Made by a program: the position numbers and the translations under genes. From NCBI RefSeq assembly GCF_001667185.1, contig NZ_LZIC01000030.1, positions 62,001-126,000 on the forward strand: a DNA stretch of 64,000 bases, given 5' to 3'. Below the pieces are notes generated by a model that was not told the DNA's origin, did no database searches, and worked only from the letters and a program-made list of their open reading frames with translations. Shown here piece after piece: positions 55,871 through 64,000 of this stretch; position 1 is the stretch's first letter, and each line of letters starts with the position of its first letter. Origin of the DNA: Mycobacterium sp. 852002-50816_SCH5313054-b (GTDB taxonomy: Bacteria; Actinomycetota; Actinomycetes; Mycobacteriales; Mycobacteriaceae).

Positions 55871-56208
55871 GTGGCAGTCAACCGTTTTCGCCTCTGTGTC
55901 GCAGTCCTGCTCGCAGCCGCAGGCTTTCGGCACCGCCGCCCAGTGTGCTCCTACGACGTCGGCACAGCCCTGCCCTGACACCCCAGTCGTCTTCGCCCAC
56001 GGCACCGGTGAGGACCCCGGCGTCGGCCCCAACCGGCCAGGCATTCGTCGACGCGCTTGGTACGCGTCTCGGCGGCCGCTCGATGGATGTGTACCCGATC
56101 AAATATCCCACCGACGATCAGTGGTCGACCGGCCTCGACGGCATCAGAGATGCTGGCGCACACGTGGTTTCACTCCCTGGCGCGATATACCTGGCTACCG
56201 TCCGGTGA
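55871..56208 (+). pseudogene. Cutinase-family pseudogene, frameshifted and truncated
   Basis: Three successive frames together spell the start of a mycobacterial cutinase. First a signal peptide from GTG 55871 (FRLCVAVLLAAAGF). Then, one frame on, AQPCPDTPVVFAHGTGEDPGVG, the conserved N-terminal block. Then, one frame further, TGQAFVDALGTRLGGRSMDV and YPIKYPTDDQWSTGLDGI. The sequence breaks off before the catalytic GxSQG region. At least two frameshifts and loss of the 3' half make it non-functional. Cutinases are secreted lipases or esterases. Confidence 0.8.
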
Positions 56209-56296
56209 ATGCACGCTTGAAATATGAATCTTGAACCCAAGGACCAGGGCTCGGGCTACTTCCCCGGTAAGAGGCGGCGTGGTGGGCCTCCCCACT

Positions 56297-57487
56297 TCAT
56301 TCCGTCGGCGCGGAGGTTGCCATGACCGCCTCCACGGAAACGGTGATGTCGACGATGTCCCCGACCACCAGCGCGCCTCCAGATAGCACGGGAGTGTCGG
56401 TCATGACGCCGAAATCGCTACGCTTGAGCTTGATTACGCCTTCAAACCCCGACACCTCACCGCGCCCAAGGCCTGGACTCACGCCCAGAAATGAAAACGC
56501 CAGCGGCACGCGTTTGGTAATTCCGCGCAGGGTGAAGTCAGCCTCGAGCACCCAGTCGTCCTTCCCGACGCTATGTATACCGGTCGAGACGAGGATCGCG
56601 GCGGGGAACTCGTCGACGCCGAAGATGGCGGGTGCCCGTAGGTGCTGGTCGCGGTCCGGGTTGCCGGTGTTCACCGATCCGACCGATATGGTCGCCCAGA
56701 CGCTCGGAGTTCCGTTCTCGGGCACCGTGATCGCGCCGGAGAAGTCATCGAAGCGCCCACGTACCTTGCCGATCACCAGGTGGCGCACCGAGAACGTGAT
56801 GGACGAATGGACGGGGTCGATCGTCCACGTGCCGGGGGTGAGCTTCCGCTCGACAGTTGAGGCGACCTCGGTGCTCTTCTCGAGTTCCGACGGCAGTTCG
56901 TAGAGATTGCGCAAGACCAGGGCATTGCGGGCCTGGATGAGTACGCCCCCCTCGTCGATGCGTCCGAGTTCGATCGGTGCGAAGCCGAGATCGGTGCACA
57001 GCCCGGCCACCATGGCGCTCGCGGCGGAGTCATTGCTGGACACGAAGACGACGCGTTTTCCGAACTCGGGTGGACGCCTTTCAGCGAACTGCCTGGCGGC
57101 GGTTTGGTTGAACGACTTGACCACCGCGGCGCCGGGAAAGGCCTCGGCGTTGAACTCGGTCGACAGGCGGTCGCCGAGGATTTCCTTGGCCTCGGGCACC
57201 AGGAACGCGTTCGTCGCGTCGACGACGATCTTGCCGGACCAGTCGGTACGGCGCCGACCCAGCTCGCGGACCTGCAGGAAGGGGATGGCCAGGATGATCA
57301 CATCCGCATCCAGGGCTGTGTCGAGACTGACCGGTGTGATCGAGTCGGACAGTTCGGTGACGTCGACCGTCTCCGGACCTCGCGTGCTGGCGAGCAGCGC
57401 GGGGACCTGCCGGTCGGAAAAGTGTTGCGCCAGAACCCGGCCGATGGTGCCGGTACCCACGATGGCGTACTGCAGAGCGCTGGTCAT
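56297..57487 (-). CDS. Fusion of a Rossmann F420-oxidoreductase-like domain with a YceI domain
   Basis: A 396-residue protein in two parts. Residues 1 to about 205 are a Rossmann domain related to the proteins at 50422 and 53724 (YAIVGTGTIGRVLAQHF, IVVDATNAFLVPEA, VVKSFNQTAARQF). Residues about 215-396 are a complete YceI domain (TWTIDPVHSSITFSVRHLV, GRFDDFSGAI, RDQHLRAPAIFGVDEFP, VPLAFSF). YceI proteins bind long polyisoprenoid-type lipids. Joining of the two is unusual. No signal peptide is present, so the YceI part would be cytoplasmic. The start overlaps the DoxX stop by four bases. Confidence 0.87.
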   Translation of the reverse strand: MTSALQYAIVGTGTIGRVLAQHFSDRQVPALLASTRGPETVDVTELSDSITPVSLDTALDADVIILAIPFLQVRELGRRRTDWSGKIVVDATNAFLVPEAKEILGDRLSTEFNAEAFPGAAVVKSFNQTAARQFAERRPPEFGKRVVFVSSNDSAASAMVAGLCTDLGFAPIELGRIDEGGVLIQARNALVLRNLYELPSELEKSTEVASTVERKLTPGTWTIDPVHSSITFSVRHLVIGKVRGRFDDFSGAITVPENGTPSVWATISVGSVNTGNPDRDQHLRAPAIFGVDEFPAAILVSTGIHSVGKDDWVLEADFTLRGITKRVPLAFSFLGVSPGLGRGEVSGFEGVIKLKRSDFGVMTDTPVLSGGALVVGDIVDITVSVEAVMATSAPTE

Positions 57488-57864
57488 CGGACGACCTCCG
57501 AAGTCCGAGCGACCGCGATGAAGGCCGCCAGCGCGAGGAACACGGCGTTCACGGGCAACCGGTTGTTCTCTCGGCGTCGACCGTGGAACACCGCCGCGCC
57601 CACCTGTAGCAGCGCGAGGCCCACGGCGGCCGCGGGAGTCAGGATAGGCGCGACGCCGGTGAGCCACGGGAGGATCAGGCCGAGAGCGCCGGCGACCTCG
57701 GCGGCACCGATGAGTTTGATCGACGTCGCGGAAAACTCCTCGGCCGCGGCGGCCATCGACGGGTTCTTCGCCAGGCGCTCCTTCGGCGTCACTAGTTTCA
57801 GGCCACCGACCAGTAAGTAGGTGGCAGCGAGTAATCCGGACACGGTCCAGACCGCGATGTTCAC
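57484..57864 (-). CDS. DoxX-family membrane protein
   Basis: A 126-residue protein with four hydrophobic helices: IAVWTVSGLLAATYLLVGGLK, IKLIGAAEVAGALGLILPWL, AAVGLALLQVGAAVF and AVFLALAAFIAVA. GTG 57864 follows GGAGGAG. First gene of a two-gene operon with the Rossmann-YceI fusion. DoxX relatives act with thiol or redox stress systems in mycobacteria; the role here is unproven. A palindrome at 57956 lies in its promoter. Confidence 0.85.
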   Translation of the reverse strand: MNIAVWTVSGLLAATYLLVGGLKLVTPKERLAKNPSMAAAAEEFSATSIKLIGAAEVAGALGLILPWLTGVAPILTPAAAVGLALLQVGAAVFHGRRRENNRLPVNAVFLALAAFIAVARTSEVVR

Positions 57865-57955
57865 GTGGGCTCCTCCAAGATGTGTGTGTCGCATAGGGCC
57901 GATGACCCGAGCGGCCGCCTGCGAATCTCGCACCACGCGGCGCCAAAGTCGTTAG

Positions 57956-57967
57956 TTGATGCATCAA
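57956..57967. promoter_or_regulatory. Palindrome upstream of the DoxX operon
   Basis: TTGATGCATCAA is a perfect 12-base palindrome (GTTGATGCATCAA with flank), 92 bases before the DoxX start, followed by ATCAACC and a further GTCAACC at 57995. Its arms resemble those in front of the MarR/Rossmann pair at 53650-53710, so the MarR at 53147 or 58182 may bind both. Confidence 0.6.
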
Positions 57968-58181
57968 TCAACCTAGCAGGAGTTAACTTAAAGCGTCAAC
58001 CAATGTGGCCCCGATCGAACGCCTCTGCGTGACGCGAACCGTGGCGCCTGGACAAGGACGGGACGCCGGCGGGGGCGCTGGGTTGCCGCGACGGAGCCGT
58101 CGACGGTTGACGGTTGAACTATCCTTCAGGTGGAGGAGGACGGATGACGATTGAGCGATCGGAAGCCATCGGGTCGTCGCG

Positions 58182-58670
58182 GTGACGCGACCCGGGCGTC
58201 GGCGTCGTCAGCCGGACACGGATTGGCTCGACGGCGATCAGCAGCGTGCGTGGCGCCAGATCCTCTCGATGATCATGGAGCTTCCGGCCGCCCTGGAAAG
58301 CGACCTGCAGCGCACCACCGGACTGACGACGTTCGAGTACCTCGTGCTGGCGAATCTGTCGGAAGCCGACGAGATGACGCTGCGGATGTCGGAGCTCGCC
58401 GCCAGGGCGAACTCCTCGTTGTCGCGGTTGTCCCATGTGGTCAGCCGCCTCGAGGGCAACGGGTTGGTGATCAAGCGGAGCTGTGCCGACGACGGCAGGG
58501 TGAGCGTCGTCGAACTCACGAAGGCGGGGAAGAAGAGGGTCGCCGCCGCGGCCCCCTTTCACGTCGCGAAGGTGCGCGAATTGGTGGTCGACCCGTTGAC
58601 CAGGGCCGAGCTGATCAGCCTCGGCAAAGCGGCTGAGGCCATTACCGACCGGATAGCCGAATCGGGTTAG
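58182..58670 (+). CDS. MarR-family regulator
   Basis: A 162-residue MarR protein: TTFEYLVLANLSEADEMTL, MSELAARANSSLSRLSHVV as recognition region and RLEGNGLVIKRSCADDGRVS as wing. GTG 58182 is taken as start; an upstream ATG at 58144 is in another frame. Divergent from the DoxX operon across about 315 bases that include the 57956 palindrome, so it probably regulates that operon. Confidence 0.87.
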   Translation: MTRPGRRRRQPDTDWLDGDQQRAWRQILSMIMELPAALESDLQRTTGLTTFEYLVLANLSEADEMTLRMSELAARANSSLSRLSHVVSRLEGNGLVIKRSCADDGRVSVVELTKAGKKRVAAAAPFHVAKVRELVVDPLTRAELISLGKAAEAITDRIAESG

Positions 58671-58905
58671 CCGGTTGGGGTCGCCCGTCGACGGTGACGC
58701 GTGGCCGACAGGGACCGGTTTGGCCGTTGGATTCGTCCGCGTCGGCGGGCTTGTCCACGATCGCCGTCTCGGTGGTATCGGATTACAGCCGCCGCGGCCT
58801 GGCGCTTAGAGGGCGAGCTGGTCCAATGCCCCACAGCCAGGTGCCGTCGAGTCGCGGGTGACAAGACGTTCGAGTACTCGGCGGGCTTGTTCGTCGGACG
58901 AGTGG
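58671..58905. other. Short gene-free stretch with a groEL1-derived fragment
   Basis: No gene can be supported in these 235 bases. They contain 45 bases duplicated from the 3' end of groEL1 (58732-58776), listed separately. The rest has no recognisable origin. Confidence 0.55.
58732..58776 (-). repeat. 45-bp duplicate of the groEL1 3' coding end
   Basis: These bases match 59631-59675, inside groEL1, at 43 of 45 positions (begin TTCGTCCGCGTCGGCGGGCT). They correspond to the codons for [15 protein letters not shown] near the GroEL1 C-terminus. The copy is in the same orientation about 900 bases away. Confidence 0.88.
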
Positions 58906-59373
58906 TCAGCGCGGGGGACCGAGAATGACCTGTCCGAACTTGTCCGCTCCCTCGGCCATTCGCGCGGGCGAGATTTCGAATCCGTCCGGGCGCGGCGTTG
59001 CTTTGTCACGACCGGCATAGCGGAACATACCTTCGATTCCCGCGGGGGTGTTGACCATGAGCAGATCCGCTTTCTTGGATGTGATGCGATATGCGTGCGG
59101 AATGTTCTTGGGCAAGAACACGATACCGCCTTCCGATAGCTCCATCTCCTGGTCGTCGTACCAGAGCAACGCGGTCCCCTTGATCAGCATGAAGACCTCA
59201 TCCTCACGCGTGTGTTTGTGATACGGGGGTGCTTCGCCCTCGCTAACATCGAAGCGTCCGATCATCAACTGGCCATCTGTGGCCTTGCCGTCGAGCAAGA
59301 TCGCCAGCGTGCCGCCGTCGAGCCATTCCAACTGCTGCTGCTGCTCCGGTTGCGCCAGGTATGCCATGCTCAT
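58906..59373 (-). CDS. Cupin-domain protein
   Basis: A 155-residue single-domain cupin. Motif 1 is PPYHKHTREDEVFMLIKG, holding the His-x-His and Glu metal ligands, and motif 2 is LPKNIPHAYRI with the last His. Such proteins are dioxygenases, isomerases or small binding proteins. ATG 59373 begins MSMAYLAQPEQQQQLEW; a longer frame to 59457 looks unlike cupins. It lies downstream of the groEL1 terminator on the same strand. Confidence 0.87.
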   Translation of the reverse strand: MSMAYLAQPEQQQQLEWLDGGTLAILLDGKATDGQLMIGRFDVSEGEAPPYHKHTREDEVFMLIKGTALLWYDDQEMELSEGGIVFLPKNIPHAYRITSKKADLLMVNTPAGIEGMFRYAGRDKATPRPDGFEISPARMAEGADKFGQVILGPPR

Positions 59374-59491
59374 GCATCGTCTCAATTCGTTATCGGCGAG
59401 AGCAACGACGTTGCTCCCGAGTGGATCAGTCCGGCGACTCACACCAGTAGATCTCACCCCGGCGAACGCCTTAAAGGATCAGAAACCGAAA

Positions 59492-59514
59492 CGCCCCGGC
59501 GACAAGCCGGGGCG
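59492..59514 (-). terminator. Terminator hairpin downstream of groEL1
   Basis: CGCCCCGGC and GCCGGGGCG form a perfect 9-bp stem with a 5-base loop. Read leftward, the stem is followed by TTTCGGTTTC, a modest T-rich tail. It sits 87 bases beyond the groEL1 stop. Confidence 0.75.
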
Positions 59515-59526
59515 TTCGATAGTCCG

Positions 59527-59595
59527 GATGCCGACCGTGGGGCCTACGCACGGAAATCGTTGGGATTTCCTACCTAAGCCCCACAGTCGGGCATC
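59527..59595. other. Nested inverted repeats between groEL1 and its terminator
   Basis: GATGCCGACCGTGGGGC at 59527-59543 pairs imperfectly with GCCCCACAGTCGGGCATC at 59578-59595. Inside the loop GGAAATC and GATTTCC (59552-59570) form a perfect 7-bp stem around GTTGG. Transcribed leftward this would be the groEL1 3' untranslated region. Confidence 0.7.
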
Positions 59596-59600
59596 AACCG

Positions 59601-61226
<1,626 letters not shown>

Positions 61227-61301
61227 TCACGCGGAACGCATGCCGCCCCGGAAATCACCCGCGGGGTTATGTGCGGGGATCGCCGGGGCGGAACACGGTC
61301 C

Positions 61302-61604
61302 TTACTTGGATACGACAGCGAGCACGTCGCGGGCGGACAGGATCAGGTACTCCTCGCCGTTGTACTTGATCTCGGTGCCGCCGTACTTGCTGTAGATGAC
61401 GGTGTCACCCTCCGAAACGTCCAGCGGGATCCGCTTCTCGCCGTCCTCGTCCCACCGGCCGGGGCCGACTGCGACGACGGTGCCTTCCTGCGGCTTCTCC
61501 TTGGCGGTGTCAGGAATGACCAGACCGGACGCGGTCGTGGTCTCGGCCTCGTTGGCCTGCACGAGAATCTTGTCCTCGAGTGGCTTGATGTTCACCTTCG
61601 CCAC
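61302..61604 (-). CDS. groES: Co-chaperonin GroES
   Basis: A 100-residue co-chaperonin, same length as Rv3418c. Begins [19 protein letters not shown] and has the [15 protein letters not shown] mobile loop and [19 protein letters not shown] ending. First gene of the groES-groEL1 operon. Ribosome binding site GGAGGGCTCC on the reverse strand. Heat-shock control through HrcA at CIRCE is expected. Confidence 0.98.
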   Translation of the reverse strand: MAKVNIKPLEDKILVQANEAETTTASGLVIPDTAKEKPQEGTVVAVGPGRWDEDGEKRIPLDVSEGDTVIYSKYGGTEIKYNGEEYLILSARDVLAVVSK

Positions 61605-61775
61605 GATTGGAGCCCTCCACTAGTTAGATCGGGTCCGGGGCGTTCACCCCGGCCGGAGTTGGCGGTCGGTCCGGGGCACGCCCCGAACCGCCCGAATTAT
61701 CAGTTGATCCAGCATCCATCCGTTGCCCGAGCGCCGTCGTCGCGGGTGCCGGCACAGGGCTTGGCCGATTGCCAC

Positions 61776-61802
61776 CTAGCACTCTATACATGCGAGTGCT
61801 AG
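61776..61802. promoter_or_regulatory. CIRCE operator (HrcA binding site)
   Basis: CTAGCACTC and GAGTGCTAG form the perfect 9-base inverted repeat with a 9-base spacer that defines CIRCE (consensus arms TTAGCACTC and GAGTGCTAA, one end base different on each side). Located about 170 bases upstream of groES. Confidence 0.93.
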
Positions 61803-61809
61803 CACTCAA
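61781..61809 (-). promoter_or_regulatory. Candidate groES-groEL1 promoter overlapping CIRCE
   Basis: Read leftward, TTGAGT (61804-61809) and TAGAGT (61781-61786) are separated by 17 bases and fit -35 and -10 elements. The CIRCE operator covers the spacer and the -10, so bound HrcA would block polymerase. Confidence 0.65.
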
Positions 61810-61858
61810 GGCCGCCCCGGTGCTTCTGGCGCATTGGCGTGTCCGCGCTGAGCGAACA

Positions 61859-62902
61859 TCAGCTCACCTGCGCTTTTACCACGGGCAGGCCCGGGTCGCT
61901 GGGCACGTCCAGGGGCGACGGCGGTGCCCCCGCGGCCACCAGGTGCGCCGCGAAGGCGGCGATCATCGCCCCGTTGTCGGTGCACAGCCGCGGGCGGGGG
62001 ATGCGCAGCGACAGCCCCGCGGCCGCGCAGCGCTGCATGGCGAGCTCCCGCAACCGCGAGTTTGCGGCCACTCCCCCGCCGATCAGCAGGGTCGAGACGC
62101 CCAGCGCGGTCGCCGCGCGGACCGCCTTCATGGTGAGCACGTCGGCGACGGCCTCCTGGAAGCCGGCGGCGATGTCGGCCGCGCGGAAGTCGGGATGGCT
62201 CGCGTGGCTTTCCATGTAGCGGGCGACCGACGTCTTGAGCCCGGAGAAGCTGAACGCGTACGCGTCGTCGGACGGGCCGGTCATCCCGCGCGGGAACGCG
62301 ATGGCGTCCCTATCACCGGTGCGGGCCAGGTCGTCGAGCACCTTGCCGCCCGGATACCCCAGGCCCAGCAGCCGAGCCACCTTGTCGTAGGCCTCGCCGG
62401 CGGCGTCGTCGACGGTGCTGCCCAGCTCGACGATCGGTTCGCCGAGGGACCGCACGTGCAAAAGGTGGGTGTGCCCGCCGGATACCAGCAGCGCCACGCA
62501 CTCGGGTAGCGGCCCGTGCTCGTAGACGTCAGCGGCCAGGTGCCCGCCCAGGTGGTTGACGGCGTAGAACGGCACGTCCCAGGCGGCCGCGTACGCCTTG
62601 GCCGCGGCGACTCCCACCAACAGGGCGCCGGCCAGCCCGGGCCCGATGGTGGCCGCGACAACGTCCGGTTTTTGGTCCGGCTTGTCCAGGCCGGCGGCCG
62701 CCAGCGCGCGGCGCATGGCGGGGCCCAGCGCCTCGAGGTGCGCGCGGGAGGCGATCTCGGGGACGACGCCGCCGAAGCGGACGTGTTCGTCGACGCTGGA
62801 GGCGACCTCGTCGGCGAGCAGGGTCACGCTGCCGTCATCACCGAGGCGCGCGATGCCGACTCCCGTTTCGTCGCAGGAGGTTTCGATGGCCAGGACGATC
62901 AT
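61859..62902 (-). CDS. tsaD: tRNA N6-threonylcarbamoyladenosine transferase TsaD (Gcp)
   Basis: Transfers threonylcarbamoyl to A37 of ANN-decoding tRNAs. The 347-residue protein has [14 protein letters not shown] at the N-terminus, the metal-binding HLGGH near residue 115, the phosphate loop SGGHTHLL, and [11 protein letters not shown] and [12 protein letters not shown] later. Start ATG 62902 overlaps the rimI stop by four bases. Third gene of the tsaB-rimI-tsaD operon. Confidence 0.97.
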   Translation of the reverse strand: MIVLAIETSCDETGVGIARLGDDGSVTLLADEVASSVDEHVRFGGVVPEIASRAHLEALGPAMRRALAAAGLDKPDQKPDVVAATIGPGLAGALLVGVAAAKAYAAAWDVPFYAVNHLGGHLAADVYEHGPLPECVALLVSGGHTHLLHVRSLGEPIVELGSTVDDAAGEAYDKVARLLGLGYPGGKVLDDLARTGDRDAIAFPRGMTGPSDDAYAFSFSGLKTSVARYMESHASHPDFRAADIAAGFQEAVADVLTMKAVRAATALGVSTLLIGGGVAANSRLRELAMQRCAAAGLSLRIPRPRLCTDNGAMIAAFAAHLVAAGAPPSPLDVPSDPGLPVVKAQVS

Positions 62903-63369
62903 GAGCGGGACTCCCTGCGCATGGTGTACGCGTCGGCGCCGCTGACCCGGTAGTAGCGCCGGCGCAGGCCGATCTGCTCGAACCCCGTGCTGCGGTACAG
63001 CGCGATGGCCGCTTCGTTGTCGGTGCGCACCTCCAGGTAGACGGCGCCGCCGTCGGCGAAGGCGAGCAGCTCGTCGAGCAACCGGCGGCCGATGCCCCGG
63101 CCCTGATAGCCCGGGTCCACCCCGATGGTGTGCACCTCGTACTCGAACGGCGGCGTGCGGCCCAGCCGCGAGATGCCGGCGTAGCCGACGAGCCTCCCGG
63201 CGACGCGCGCACCCACGTAGTGGTTGTGCTTGGCGGCCAGTTCCCGGTTGAACGCGACCGCGGGCCACGGGTCGTCGCCGGGGAACAACTGGGCCTCCAG
63301 CTCGGCGCAGCGCTCGGCGTCGGCGGGCGTCAACGCGCCGAGGGTCACGGGCTCGCTGCAGGCAGTCAC
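62899..63369 (-). CDS. rimI: Ribosomal protein S18-alanine N-acetyltransferase RimI
   Basis: A 156-residue GNAT acetyltransferase; Rv3420c has 158. The acetyl-CoA loop is [17 protein letters not shown], preceded by [10 protein letters not shown] and followed by [19 protein letters not shown], the RimI pattern. GTG start 63369 overlaps the tsaB stop (GTGA), and its stop overlaps tsaD. Presumed to acetylate the N-terminal Ala of S18. Confidence 0.95.
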   Translation of the reverse strand: MTACSEPVTLGALTPADAERCAELEAQLFPGDDPWPAVAFNRELAAKHNHYVGARVAGRLVGYAGISRLGRTPPFEYEVHTIGVDPGYQGRGIGRRLLDELLAFADGGAVYLEVRTDNEAAIALYRSTGFEQIGLRRRYYRVSGADAYTMRRESRS

Positions 63370-63995
63370 CGGGGGGCCGCCAGGGGTTTTGCGTCGGGGC
63401 GGCGGAGATAGAGCGCGACGAGTGGGAGCGGGCGCTCCGACCAGTCGGGTACCGCCGCGACCAGGCCGGCGGGCGTGGGGTGGGCGGGCCCGCTGATCGG
63501 CAGGCCGAACAGCGCCGCGTGCTCGGGCGAGCCCGCCACCGCGCGCGCCGGTCCGGGGTCGACGTCGGCGGGGGCGTTGACTCCCGGTCCCGCCGTGCGG
63601 GACCCGTCGCGGTAGCGGGCCCAGTAGACCTCGCGGCGGCGGGCGTCGGTGACCACCAGGACGTCGCCGGTGGTGCGCACCCCGATGGCGTCCAGGCTGC
63701 ACACCCCGCGCACCGGGATGCCCAGCGCGTGCCCGTAGGCGGCGGCCGTCGCCATCCCGGCCCGCAGCCCGGTGAAGGGGCCCGGCCCGCAACCCACCAC
63801 GACGGCATCGAGGTCGGCCATCGTCAGCGCGGCGTCGGCGAGGGCGGCGAGAACGTTGGGCGTCAACCGCTCGGCGTGCGCGCGGGCGTCGACGGTCACC
63901 CGCTCGGCCAGCCCGGTGAGGACGCCGCGCTCCAGACCTACCAAGCCGGCCGTGACGGCCGGAGTCGAAGTGTCCAGGGCGAGAACGAGATTCAC
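63366..63995 (-). CDS. tsaB: tRNA threonylcarbamoyladenosine biosynthesis protein TsaB
   Basis: Partner of TsaD in t6A synthesis. The 209-residue protein begins [17 protein letters not shown], as ASKHA-fold TsaB proteins do, and has [13 protein letters not shown] as the hallmark motif, followed by [14 protein letters not shown] start at 63995, five bases from the window edge, so the gene is complete; its promoter lies outside. It corresponds to Rv3421c. Confidence 0.95.
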   Translation of the reverse strand: MNLVLALDTSTPAVTAGLVGLERGVLTGLAERVTVDARAHAERLTPNVLAALADAALTMADLDAVVVGCGPGPFTGLRAGMATAAAYGHALGIPVRGVCSLDAIGVRTTGDVLVVTDARRREVYWARYRDGSRTAGPGVNAPADVDPGPARAVAGSPEHAALFGLPISGPAHPTPAGLVAAVPDWSERPLPLVALYLRRPDAKPLAAPR

Positions 63996-64000
63996 GGGCG

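Overview
The window is a high-GC chromosomal segment of a Mycobacterium, most likely a slow grower of or near the M. avium complex. The evidence is a run of genes in the order known from M. tuberculosis Rv3389c to Rv3421c (htdY, lpqD, acrA1, iunH, imuB, imuA', guaA, the Rv3400/Rv3401 pair, Rv3405c/Rv3406, choD, guaB3, guaB2, Rv3412, rsdA, sigD, Rv3415c, whiB3, groEL1, groES, tsaD, rimI, tsaB). The encoded proteins have near-identical lengths and motifs to the M. tuberculosis ones. Accessory genes break this backbone. The species assignment is inference; no rRNA or tRNA gene is present to test it.

Layout. 1-9.9 kb: an acyltransferase (cut at the window edge), trehalose-phosphate phosphatase, lipid-metabolism genes (htdY, acrA1), an amino-acid-type 2OG dioxygenase, a nucleoside hydrolase and the DNA-damage mutasome pair imuA'-imuB behind an SOS box. 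10-12.3 kb: a secreted protein and a cobalt-type nitrile hydratase operon (beta, alpha, accessory). 12.3-17.5 kb: guaA, then an mmpS-mmpL-SRPBCC operon read leftward. 17.7-27.1 kb: an accessory block with two SDRs plus a TetR, a TetR/P450/peroxiredoxin-like unit with a perfect palindromic operator, and an HxlR-SCP2 regulator divergent from an MFS exporter followed by two methyltransferases and an alpha/beta hydrolase broken by an amber stop. 27-31 kb: a 13E12-family HNH protein, a regulator remnant, a DCC protein, and an NmrA-like reductase divergent from a TetR.

31-44.3 kb is mostly conserved backbone: the HAD/GH65 disaccharide phosphorylase pair, a TetR and alkylsulfatase dioxygenase with two palindromic operators, choD, guaB3-guaB2, sigD-rsdA and whiB3. 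A four-copy 55-bp tandem repeat lies between Rv3412 and rsdA, with a related single copy beside choD.

44.5-58.7 kb is the most unusual part. It holds a Rieske/DUF2231 membrane protein with a hemerythrin partner, and a SodC-like lipoprotein that has lost copper ligands. Directly after the lipoprotein comes a small protein built of 12-residue repeats that ends in eleven cysteines spaced exactly every third residue. A mutase/diiron/nitroreductase neighbourhood follows. The block ends in a redox-stress-like cassette of paralogous NAD(P)-binding proteins, SnoaL-like proteins and TetR/MarR regulators, including a Rossmann-YceI fusion and a decayed cutinase gene.

58.7-64 kb returns to backbone: a cupin gene, groES-groEL1 under a CIRCE operator, and the tsaB-rimI-tsaD cluster for tRNA t6A synthesis and ribosomal protein acetylation. 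No tRNA, rRNA, CRISPR array or intact insertion sequence was seen.
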